Shown piece after piece: positions 34,475 to 40,701 of a stretch of 40,701 bases of DNA. The position numbers and the translations under genes were made by a program. This DNA is from Acidimicrobiaceae bacterium (GTDB lineage: Bacteria; Actinomycetota; Acidimicrobiia; Acidimicrobiales; Palsa-688). How positions within the stretch are numbered: position 1 is the first letter of the stretch; the number at the start of each line of letters is the position of its first letter. The stretch is from positions 92,637 to 133,337 of the forward strand of contig PMWT01000066.1 of assembly GCA_003166025.1 (NCBI GenBank), written 5' to 3'. The notes under the pieces were generated by a model. The model had not been told where the DNA came from and did not search any database. It saw only the letters and a program-made list of their open reading frames with translations.

Positions 34475-34702
34475 CGGTCTCTCCCCGCGCTACTCGGCCG
34501 GGGGCCCGTGGACGCTCGCCATCCCGCTTTGCGGGCTCCTCGCAGCGTCGGTGCAGCCAGCGGCTCCGGCAACAAACGCTCAGGTTCACGCTGTCCCATT
34601 AGGCCTACCCTGCCACCTGGCGGCGACGCGATCAAGAAGCCTGGTCAAAGCCTTGGTGGGGGCTTAAGCGTGGCACGCTGGTACTGGTTACGGCATGATC
34701 TT

Positions 34703-34714
34703 GGGGGTACCCCC
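34703..34714. repeat. Perfect palindrome upstream of tRNA-Thr
   Basis: GGGGGTACCCCC is a perfect 12-bp palindrome 11 nt before the mature tRNA. It may be a 5' leader hairpin or a protein site; nothing more can be said. Confidence 0.5.
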
Positions 34715-34725
34715 GTTTCAGGCCG

Positions 34726-34796
34726 GCCTGGGTAGCTCAATGGTAGAGCACCTGCCTTGTAATCAGGCGATAGGAGTTCGATTCTCCTCCCGGGCT
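34726..34796 (+). tRNA. tRNA-Thr (anticodon UGU)
   Basis: A full cloverleaf folds by eye. The acceptor GCCTGGG/CCCGGGC has one G-U pair, the D arm is GCTC/GAGC, the anticodon loop CTTGTAA has anticodon TGT at 34758-34760, and the T arm is AGGAG-TTCGATT-CTCCT. No CCA is encoded. The anticodon stem has a C-U mismatch at positions 31 and 39 (34755 and 34763), where a pair is normal. An integrase remnant lies 69 nt downstream, typical of a tRNA used as an attachment site. Confidence 0.93.
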
Positions 34797-34864
34797 CTGT
34801 CTGTAGAGGAGCAGCCCACAGCGGGTGAGCTGCTCTCCCGCAAGGCTCGCAGGTCTTCTCGTGA

Positions 34865-35230
34865 GCGCTGCGTGCGCGATCCGAGGTTGCAGCGTGGCAC
34901 CAGGAGCTCGCCGGGCGCCGGCCTCAGGTCGCGCCGAAGGCGTACCGTCTCCTCGCCCAGGTCATGAGGGCGGCGGTCGCCGACGGCTGCCTCATGAAGA
35001 GCCCGGTGGCCGTGAAGGGCGCGGCGCGGGAACGGACCGTCCAGCGCTGTGTGCCCAGCGTCGCCGAGGTCGAAGCTCTGTCCAAAGCCGTCCCGGAGCC
35101 GTTCGAGGTCATGGTGCTTTTGGCCGCCCGGTGCGCCATGCGTTTCGGTGAGCTGGCGGCGCTACGCCGTGACCGCATCGACCTTGTGACGGAGAGACCT
35201 GGGCGCCCATTTAGCGAGCGCGTTCAATGA
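34865..35230 (+). pseudogene. Tyrosine recombinase (phage integrase) remnant
   Basis: The open frame after the TGA at 34862 reads ALRARSEVAAWHQELAG, then KAYRLLAQVMRAAVADG, the end of the SAM-like core-binding domain. Next comes VPSVAEVEALSKAV and the start of the catalytic domain, LLAARCAMRFGELAALRRD, with the first catalytic Arg region. It then ends early in unrelated sequence; the H-x-x-R box and the nucleophilic Tyr are missing, as is the N-terminal arm-binding part. Its place directly 3' of tRNA-Thr suggests a decayed integrative element whose cargo is mostly lost or is the mixed region to the right. Confidence 0.75.
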
Positions 35231-35279
35231 CAAAACCTCGATCGCCCGCGGCAGGCAACCCGACCGGCCACGCAGACCC

Positions 35280-35850
35280 TTAGGCTTGGCTACCGCTGTT
35301 CATCGTCCCCGTCGTGGCATAAATGTCGCCTTCACCATAACCCATCACCAAGTAGGCCAATCCATTCGTGACCACACAAGAGTTGTGGATATGGGATTGC
35401 ACTTTGTGGGAGTAAAGGCCAGGGGCTAAGCCGGGGCCCCAATCTATTTCAGATCCTCGCTGCAGGAGCACTTTCTCATTCGGGCCAGGCGTAACGTCAT
35501 TGACCTCCTCCAGCGAGAAACAGTCCATGAGGAAGGGGTTATCCTCACCTAAGTTCCGGGTGCTCGACAGCTTGACGCCGAACGACCAAACACCGGTCGT
35601 AGCGACCGCCGCTTTTCAGTAACTAAAAAAACGGTTGCCGTCAGTGATTGCGCCTTGGCCTCCGTAACTTGCGATCTCGGGACCGAGTTCAGAGGTGAAC
35701 GGGCCGCTCAGGACTTGTACTCTGCCAGGAAGTACAAAGGGTACTTAGCTTCAAAGGGGACGATTACCGACAGGCCCAGGAAAGGCTGGCGCGGACAGGG
35801 CTTGTAAAATGGGTAGTTCTTGTCGGTACAATCCAGTAGGATGGAGCCCT
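35280..35850 (-). pseudogene. Broken gene of unknown function
   Basis: Minus-strand frames join into one protein-like reading. Segment one ends LGLSVIVPFEAKYPLYFLAEYK. Adding one base near 35711 continues it as VLSGPFTSELGPEIASYGG and DGNRFFSY, then a stop, then WSFGVKLSSTRNLGEDNPF and the 82-residue open end (35280-35528, MDCFSLEEVNDVTPG to TMNSGSQA). At least one frameshift and one stop are thus needed. The protein is rich in aromatic and Gly/Asn residues and looks like a secreted or beta-rich protein, but no family is recognised. Local GC is lower than in the rest of the window, consistent with foreign origin. Confidence 0.45.
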
Positions 35851-36404
35851 GCAAGGGTCCCGGCGCCGATAAACGGCGGATGGCAGCAGCATTACCGCTT
35901 GCTTGGGCCGACTGCCACTGTGGCCAGGGAGGAGTTTGCCCCGCGGTTCTTAAGCGGTCTTGGGCGCAGCTTGGTCCCTGGAGCGACCTTGAGCGGGCCA
36001 CCGTGTTTTGCGGCCGTCTCATGGCGGACGTTCACGCGCGCGAATGGTAGCCCCAGTCGACTAAGAAGGCACCCGGCGCGCCCCTGTCGGGTATCGGAAC
36101 AGGACCCTCTTTGGTCGAAGCCGTGCCTTGCCTACAACCTGCACGCCGAGCTTGACGACGCACGAACGAGCCCCGAGATCCCACTCCCGATGATGGCTAT
36201 GCACATGCTGCTCCTTCGTGCCTCTGCGAGGACCGCTGGCGCTGTGGCGACCGAGCGGGAAACTCGTGCGCCGTTCTATCACTGATCCAGGTGGCCGCCT
36301 ATCTTGTGCCAACCCCGCTGTAGGGCGGAGGGCTCGGCCAACAGGCCGGCTCATGCCCCGGCAGTCGCTGGGTCGCCTCCATAGGCCAGGCCCCGCGCTT
36401 TGGT
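35851..36404. other. Eroded spacer, no gene supported
   Basis: About 550 bp between the broken gene and the SDR gene. Several open frames exist on both strands but none shows a family motif, a ribosome site or consistent codon use. It is probably degraded accessory DNA. Confidence 0.5.
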
Positions 36405-37388
36405 TCAAACTGTGCGGGCCCTGGCCCTCTCGGCGCACCACGCCCATAGGGCCGCCCCCTGGTCCGCGGCAGCCGCCTGGGGCACGATCGTCCACGGTGC
36501 CCGGTGCTCTAGCCGGGGCCGGCGGTCCAGCCATACCCGACCGGGCACCGGTTGGCCGCCCCCGGCGGCCAACCACGCCAGGGTGTCGGCCCCCTCTTCG
36601 GGGGTGCGGAGCGCCGGGCCGAGCCACCGTGCGAAGGTCGGCATCCCATGGCGTAGGCCCGGGGTGTCGGCCCAGCCCGGGTGGACGGCGAAGAAGTCCA
36701 CGCCTGAGCGACGGTAGCGCCGTTGCCATTCGTCCACCAGGACTACCTGGGCCCGTTTGGCCCGGGCGTAGGCCACCGGTCCCCGGTAGTCGGCCGGCGA
36801 CATCTCGAGGTCGGCCAGGCAGTGCCGCTGGGTGTACATGCCGCCCGACGTGGTCACCACCACCCGGGCCGGTGCCGCGTCCTGCAGCACCCCAAGCAGG
36901 TGCTCGGTGAGCAGGTAGGGCGCCAACAGGTGAACAGTCACCGTCTGCTCGGAGCCACCGGGGGCTCGGGTGTAGGTCGTAGCGAGGGCACCAGCGTTAT
37001 GGACCAGGGCGTGGATGGGGGCCAGGGCGGCCAACCGCTCGGCCAATTGGACCGCCTGGCCGAGGTCGCTCAGATCGGCCGGGACGGCGCGTACTGAAGC
37101 GCCGGGAACGTCCCGCGCTTCAAGGACCTCGGCCAGCGCGCTGTCCAACCGGGGCCCGGCCCGACCGACCAGCACCAGATCCGCACCTGCACCGGCCAGG
37201 GCCCGGGCTGCGGCGAGGCCGATACCTGAAGTAGCCCCGGTGATCACGATGCGCCGTCCGTCGGCCCGGGGTAGCGGGCCCCAGTGTGCCGTGCGTCTCC
37301 GGACCACCGCTCCGAGGCGCGAGAAGCTCCCGACCACAGAGATCTCGAGCGCCAGGTCGGCGGCCTCGGCGACCAGGCCTGTTATCAC
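36405..37388 (-). CDS. Short-chain dehydrogenase/reductase
   Basis: 327 residues. An N-terminal stretch of about 45 residues precedes the Rossmann fold, which has TGATSGIG (50-57), HNAGA (130-134), S181 and the catalytic Y207-x3-K211 (YARAK). It resembles retinol-dehydrogenase-like SDRs (DHRS12 type: MYTQRHCLADLEM after the active Ser). It should oxidise or reduce an alcohol/ketone with NAD(P); the substrate is unknown. The GTG start overlaps the stop of the SRPBCC gene by 4 nt, so they form an operon with the SRPBCC gene first. That pairing suggests a shared hydrophobic ligand. Confidence 0.9.
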   Translation of the reverse strand: MITGLVAEAADLALEISVVGSFSRLGAVVRRRTAHWGPLPRADGRRIVITGATSGIGLAAARALAGAGADLVLVGRAGPRLDSALAEVLEARDVPGASVRAVPADLSDLGQAVQLAERLAALAPIHALVHNAGALATTYTRAPGGSEQTVTVHLLAPYLLTEHLLGVLQDAAPARVVVTTSGGMYTQRHCLADLEMSPADYRGPVAYARAKRAQVVLVDEWQRRYRRSGVDFFAVHPGWADTPGLRHGMPTFARWLGPALRTPEEGADTLAWLAAGGGQPVPGRVWLDRRPRLEHRAPWTIVPQAAAADQGAALWAWCAERARARTV

Positions 37389-37819
37389 GTGAGCACTCTG
37401 ACCAGGCCTGCCTGCGCACGCCGGCCGACCCCCCGGAAGGCCAGGGCCAAGAGCGGAGAGAGCACTGCCGCCTTCTTGAGCTCCAGCACGGCGCCATAAG
37501 CGACGTCACAGGCGTCGTCGGTGGGCTGGACGGTGACGGTGTCCACCGATCGGATCCAGTCATCTTCGCCCAACAGCACTAGCCGGCGCGGACGCTCGTA
37601 CTCGGTCACGGTATAGGGGATGGTACGGGCCCGTCCGAGAAAAGCAACGTTCACTAGGAAAACCGTGCCAACAGCCAGGTGGTCGTTAGTGGGCCCGGGC
37701 ACCCGGGTGGCAGAGGTCACGCCAGGGTCCCACGAAGACGCGTTGCGCATGTCGGCCAGGAGGTCGAACACCTCCTCGGCCGGCCGGTGCGTCCGCACGG
37801 TCATCGCATATTTAGCCAT
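37385..37819 (-). CDS. SRPBCC (START/Bet v1-like) ligand-binding protein
   Basis: 144 residues from ATG 37819. AGGAGG lies 7 nt upstream, the best ribosome site in the window, so the 28-residue longer frame is rejected. The fold markers are MTVRTHRPAEEVFDLLADMRNASSWDPGV at the start (helix after strand 1), VGTVFLVNVAFLGR, YTVTEYERPRRLVLLGE in the middle and the long C-terminal helix LSPLLALAFRGVGRRA. These proteins bind lipids or polyketide-like ligands. It is co-translated with the SDR downstream. Confidence 0.9.
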   Translation of the reverse strand: MAKYAMTVRTHRPAEEVFDLLADMRNASSWDPGVTSATRVPGPTNDHLAVGTVFLVNVAFLGRARTIPYTVTEYERPRRLVLLGEDDWIRSVDTVTVQPTDDACDVAYGAVLELKKAAVLSPLLALAFRGVGRRAQAGLVRVLT

Positions 37820-37823
37820 CAAA

Positions 37824-37831
37824 CACCTCCT
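37824..37831 (-). promoter_or_regulatory. Strong Shine-Dalgarno (AGGAGGTG)
   Basis: AGGAGGTG lies 4-5 nt before the ATG at 37819 on the minus strand and decides the SRPBCC start. It contrasts with the leaderless starts elsewhere in the window. Confidence 0.8.
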
Positions 37832-38150
37832 AGAGAAGCTTAGGGCCAGCACGTAGTCGACCCATCCGGGCGGGCTAGCCACCATCGGCTCTTCTCGAGC
37901 CACCGTCGGCGCAGGGCCCCTCAGCGGAGCTGGAAGGTCGGTCCTTCAGCTATTTTGGCCCGACAATGCCATAACCCATGAGCGACCGGGGAAGGCTGTC
38001 CAAACCTTATCTCCTGGCCCGGCGCTGGCCCTCCGATTGCAGGTTGTCCTATGAGGCCGTCGTGACGGTCATCTCCAGGAAGGTCCGGTCGCCTTGCTTA
38101 TGAAATGGCCCGAACCGCAGGAACCCCACTCGAGTCTTCGCGTACGCGGC
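37832..38150. other. Intergenic region without supported gene
   Basis: About 320 bp upstream of the SRPBCC gene. It holds that operon's promoter and only a 41-codon plus-strand ORF (37978-38103) with no family likeness or ribosome site. Confidence 0.45.
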
Positions 38151-38379
38151 TTGAACGTACGTGCTCACGCTGTCGCGCCGGAGAAGGAGAAGGTCTCCCT
38201 AACGCTGGACAAGCCCCTGGTCGACGAGATCCGCTCCCAGTTCGGAGGGCGAGCGCTCTCGACGTCGATCAATGAGCTTCTCGACGTTCCTCCTGCGCCG
38301 TGGCCGTCTGGCTTTGTCCATGGCCCGAAGGACCGTCGGGGCCACCTCGTCGAAGACGGCCTCCCTTATGGGAGCATGA
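38151..38379 (+). pseudogene. Ribbon-helix-helix antitoxin remnant
   Basis: From TTG 38151 the frame reads EKVSLTLDKPLVDEIRSQFG then GRALSTSINELL, a ribbon-helix-helix antitoxin N-terminus (strand, helix, turn, helix). After INELLD the expected basic helix appears only in the next frame (FLLRRGRLALSMARR), ending at TGA 38377. One frameshift therefore separates the halves. No toxin gene is adjacent. The 3' end overlaps the cupin gene on the other strand by 14 nt. A short natural protein in the first frame cannot be excluded. Confidence 0.45.
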
Positions 38380-38908
38380 GCTCGGTTCGGTATGCAGGCG
38401 CGAGTGCTTTTGATTTGGCGATGAACGCCGCCTGGGCATCCTGGTCGAGCGGCGGAGGTGGCTCGGTCCGCGACGTCACGGGTGTACCCACGGCGACGAA
38501 GAACTCCTCCTGCCCGGGCGGAGTGCACATGCATAGAAGCCGCGCTGGCGCGCCAGAAGCGTTCCGGAAGCCGTGAAGTGCGTTAGCCGGGACATTGACA
38601 GTTTCGCCCGCCCTGGCGACGAAGCTCTGGCCTCGAAAACTGAGCTCAACCTCACCGTCGAGGACAGTGAACATTTCTTCAAAGTCGTGGCGGTGTGGAG
38701 GGGGGCCGCCGCCCGCCGGGACGTGCATGTCGATGAGGGTGTAGTTGCCAGCGGTGTCGTCGCCGGTTACCAGGATCGTATAGGTATCACCGACGAGCCC
38801 GATGTGGCGAAGAGACTGGTCTTCGTCGGGCCGGGCGACCGTCAGGTGGCGGCGCGGGTCATCGGGCGGTACCGACGACTGAGGGGATCTAGTGCGGTCT
38901 TCGGTCAT
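38366..38908 (-). CDS. Cupin-domain protein
   Basis: 180 residues from ATG 38908, with AGGAG 6 nt upstream. A single cupin barrel has metal ligands H72 and H74, E78 (HRHDFEEMF) and H112 (NALHGFRN); the first motif GGGPPPHRHDFEEMFTVLDG is textbook. The N-terminus is polar and disordered, and the C-terminus is a short helix-rich tail (QDAQAAFIAKSKALAPAYR). It is probably a metal-dependent small-molecule enzyme or sensor; the substrate is unknown. It follows the esterase gene on the same strand by about 55 nt and likely shares its transcript. Confidence 0.9.
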   Translation of the reverse strand: MTEDRTRSPQSSVPPDDPRRHLTVARPDEDQSLRHIGLVGDTYTILVTGDDTAGNYTLIDMHVPAGGGPPPHRHDFEEMFTVLDGEVELSFRGQSFVARAGETVNVPANALHGFRNASGAPARLLCMCTPPGQEEFFVAVGTPVTSRTEPPPPLDQDAQAAFIAKSKALAPAYRTELMLP

Positions 38909-38963
38909 TAGTTGCTCCTTGTTGGGCCAGGTCGTGTATGGGCCAGGTGCTCGTAGCGCTTGT

Positions 38964-39914
38964 CTAAAGGGAACGGAGCACGCGGAGGCGGTCGGCTGTG
39001 GAGCGGCGGGCGACGTCAGTGGCGTAGCCGTAAGTCTCGAACTCGTGCGGCACACCGGGGCGGAGGTGGAACTCGACCGGTACACCGGCGCGGCTGAGAC
39101 GCTGGGCGTAGGCAAGGTCTTCATCACGGAAGATGTCGAGCTGGCCGACCTCGATATAGCAAGCGGGTAGGCCGGAGAGATCCGTAGCGCGTGCGGGGGC
39201 GGCGTAGGCTGGTACCTTCTCGGTGCCGATAGCGACGCCTAACAATGCGCCCCAGCCCGTGATGTTGTCGTCGTAGCTCCACACTGCGAAGGGGGCGATC
39301 TCGGGATCGGGAGTGGTGTTGCGATCGTCGAGCATGGGGTAGATGAGGATCTGATGGGCCAGGAGGGGACCGCCCCGGTCCCGGGCCAACAGGGCTACGG
39401 CGGCGGCCAGGCCCCCACCGGCGCTGTCGCCCATGACCGCCACCCGTGCCGGGTCGGCGCCAAGCTCGTGGGCGTGAGCCGCCAACCAGCCAAGGCCGGC
39501 GTAGCAGTCCTCGACCGGCGTGGGGTACGGGTGCTCGGGCGCCAGGCGGTAATCAACGGCCAGCATGGGCACGCCGCTGCTCGACACGTAGCGGGACACC
39601 GGGGGGTCGTAGAGGGCGACGCTGCCGCTGATCATGCCGCCTCCGTGCAGGTAGAGCACGGCCGGGCCGGCGGCGGCACCGTCTTTCGCGTACCAGCGCA
39701 AGAGGACTTCTGCGCCGTCGAAGGCGCTGAAGTGGAAGTCGGTAGTCTTCACGTCGGCAGGCACGGGTTGTAGCGCCGCGGTCTGGGCCATGACCTCGTT
39801 GAGCACCGGGCGTCGAGATGGGACGTCGCCGACCGGAGGGGGAGCTATGTCCGCCATGGCGGCGGTCATGGGTGCCAGGACGGCAGCTACTTCGGGGTCG
39901 AGGGTGAACGCCAT
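38964..39914 (-). CDS. Alpha/beta hydrolase, HSL-type esterase (family IV)
   Basis: 316 residues. The oxyanion-hole motif HGGG is at 90-93, the nucleophile S164 in GDSAGG, the acid D260 in VGQLDIFRDE and the base H290 in PHEFE, so the triad is complete. The LDYRLAPEHPYP-type block (DYRLAPEHPYP, 121-131) confirms the hormone-sensitive-lipase family, which hydrolyses short acyl esters. No signal peptide is seen, so it is cytosolic. AAGGAG lies 6 nt before the ATG. It is the first gene of a probable operon with the cupin gene. Confidence 0.95.
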   Translation of the reverse strand: MAFTLDPEVAAVLAPMTAAMADIAPPPVGDVPSRRPVLNEVMAQTAALQPVPADVKTTDFHFSAFDGAEVLLRWYAKDGAAAGPAVLYLHGGGMISGSVALYDPPVSRYVSSSGVPMLAVDYRLAPEHPYPTPVEDCYAGLGWLAAHAHELGADPARVAVMGDSAGGGLAAAVALLARDRGGPLLAHQILIYPMLDDRNTTPDPEIAPFAVWSYDDNITGWGALLGVAIGTEKVPAYAAPARATDLSGLPACYIEVGQLDIFRDEDLAYAQRLSRAGVPVEFHLRPGVPHEFETYGYATDVARRSTADRLRVLRSL

Positions 39915-39983
39915 TGGGGCTCCTTGGTCAGTTGCTTGGCCCGTAACCGTGCACCGGGCCGGTTGCTTTGGGCAGGGTGGTGC

Positions 39984-40432
39984 TCAGACGACGAGGCGGA
40001 TATTGAACTGCGGGCTCCGGAGCGACTGCATGATCGCCGCGAACATCAATTCTCACCCAGGCTGGCGTTCGGGTAGACGAGCTCGAACGACGGGGTGTTG
40101 GCGTTCGCTACGTCGATGACGACCTTGCTCTCGAACGCGGCCGGCCCGATAAGCCCGACAAGCTCAAGCGATGCCGACCCTGGAGTGGCGTTCACCACGA
40201 CGTCATGGTCGGCGACCGCCGCAGCGTCAGCCAGGTACATCATCGGGCTGGTGCGCCGCTGGCCCGACTTGGCACCGGTGGTGGTGAGCAACAGTAACGG
40301 TGCGTCCCCGAAGGAGGCAATGCGCCCATGGCTGGCCCGGAACTCGGCGATATTGTCCTCATTGAACTTCAGCCTCTGCTGGTTGTCCACAGGAACGTCC
40401 TTGTAACGGTTGCGGTCAGTGGTCGGGCACAT
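39984..40432 (-). pseudogene. Chimeric remnant: Ddn-like F420 nitroreductase start joined to NADPH-F420-reductase-like fragments
   Basis: The open part (40046-40432, 128 residues) has two unrelated halves. Residues up to about 68 match deazaflavin (F420)-dependent nitroreductases: NIAEFRASHGRI, then APLLLLTTTGAKSGQRRTSP. From DHDVVVNATPGSASL onward it matches the Rossmann-type NADPH-dependent F420 reductase family: VVIDVANANTPSF, then NASLGE. It then stops. In another frame just beyond, MFAAIMQSLRSPQFNIRLVV ending at 39984 fits that same family's C-terminus, with some 70-80 middle residues missing. So two genes were fused by deletion and the second was deleted internally. The short ORF may be expressed but lacks both active sites. 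Confidence 0.65.
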
Positions 40433-40450
40433 AGCGGACGAAATCGTCCA

Positions 40451-40469
40451 CTACGGCAAGCTACCGTAG
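40451..40469. promoter_or_regulatory. Inverted repeat, candidate TetR operator
   Basis: CTACGG (40451-40456), 7-nt spacer, CCGTAG (40464-40469). It lies 8 nt before the TetR GTG and 19 nt from the opposite ORF start, the usual place for an autoregulatory TetR site covering a divergent promoter. Confidence 0.5.
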
Positions 40470-40477
40470 ATGGGTGC

Positions 40478-40701
40478 GTGAGCGCGACAAGAGTTGCCAT
40501 CCTCGGCCGTGTGAGCAAGCCCGACGCAGCAACCGCAGACTGCCATGGCTCCGAGCACGACAGGCTGCGCCGTGACGCGGCGGCCAACCGCGACCGCTTA
40601 CTGTCCGCGGCTGCGGCTGCGGTACGGCGGGAGGGCGCTGGAGTGCCGCTCGCCACCATCGCCGCCGACGCCGGGGTGGGCATCGGCACCCTCTACCGGC
40701 G
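40478..40701 (+). CDS. TetR-family regulator, N-terminal part (runs off window)
   Basis: At least 74 residues, cut by the window edge. After a polar start it reads RRDAAANRDRLLSAAAAAVRR then VPLATIAADAGVGIGTLYR, the helix-turn-helix of TetR repressors, ending at the recognition helix. The start is GTG 40478 or GTG 40511, both in frame. It is divergent from the F420-enzyme remnant, with a palindrome between. It may once have controlled that gene and the esterase-cupin operon; the effector domain is not visible. Confidence 0.85.
   Translation, partial: MSATRVAILGRVSKPDAATADCHGSEHDRLRRDAAANRDRLLSAAAAAVRREGAGVPLATIAADAGVGIGTLYR

Noticed and set aside
34471-34599. 42-codon minus-strand ORF whose TGA overlaps the LytR_C start
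   Set aside because: Position is suggestive of coupling, but it has no ribosome site, motif or known family; DUF3263, which often precedes LytR_C genes, was considered and does not match.
36061-36729. 222-residue minus-strand ORF
   Set aside because: Mostly a shadow of the SDR gene in another frame; the remainder is Arg/Pro-rich with no motif.
37978-38103. 41-codon plus-strand ORF
   Set aside because: No ribosome site, no recognisable family, in an eroded spacer.

Overview
This is a high-GC actinobacterial chromosome segment, most plausibly from the class Acidimicrobiia or a close relative. The assignment rests on a WhiB regulator, an actinobacterial long-form LeuA, coproheme decarboxylase HemQ, a SenX3/RegX3-like pair, a UPF0182 protein, a YlbL-type PDZ-Lon protein, a DivIVA-domain protein and an mreB gene, plus many genes whose -10 box (TAGNNT-like) lies only 5-8 nt upstream of the start codon, as expected for leaderless mRNAs. 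The lineage is an inference from gene content; no 16S or marker tree could be run.

Layout. 1-2.7 kb: whiB diverges from leuA. The leuA leader carries a leucine-rich 11-codon leader peptide and a strong intrinsic terminator, i.e. an attenuator. 2.8-9.1 kb: a phosphate/phosphoryl set with ppk1, an overlapping NUDIX hydrolase, a class E-like sortase on the other strand, then a tightly coupled SixA-like phosphatase, PAS-histidine kinase and OmpR-type regulator. 9.1-13.9 kb: a disordered protein, an MFS transporter, a zincin-family protein without HExxH and an extended SDR. 13.9-26.7 kb: an envelope/cell-shape region with a PDZ trypsin-fold protein that has lost its catalytic triad, moaE, a small membrane protein coupled to a CTG-started mreB, a HEAT-repeat protein, a YlbL PDZ-Lon protein, a DivIVA protein fused to a phage minor-head-like Cys/His domain, UPF0182 and a mucin-like Thr-rich membrane protein.

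26.7-33.5 kb: a four-Cys small protein, a larE-NIL sulfur-transfer pair, hemQ, groEL under a perfect CIRCE operator, a MoaD/ThiS sulfur carrier next to threonine synthase, and glycerate kinase. 33.5-40.7 kb: an eroded accessory region. It holds a GNAT acetyltransferase pseudogene, a LytR_C protein, tRNA-Thr(UGU), an integrase remnant just 3' of the tRNA, a broken unknown gene, an SDR-SRPBCC operon, a ribbon-helix-helix antitoxin remnant, a cupin, an HSL-type esterase, a scrambled F420-enzyme remnant and the start of a divergent TetR gene behind a palindrome.

The most notable items are the DivIVA/phage-head fusion, the leuA attenuator, the triad-less HtrA-like protein, the CTG-started mreB, the larE-NIL pair and the chimeric F420 gene ghost. 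Functional links between neighbours are inferred from spacing and orientation only.
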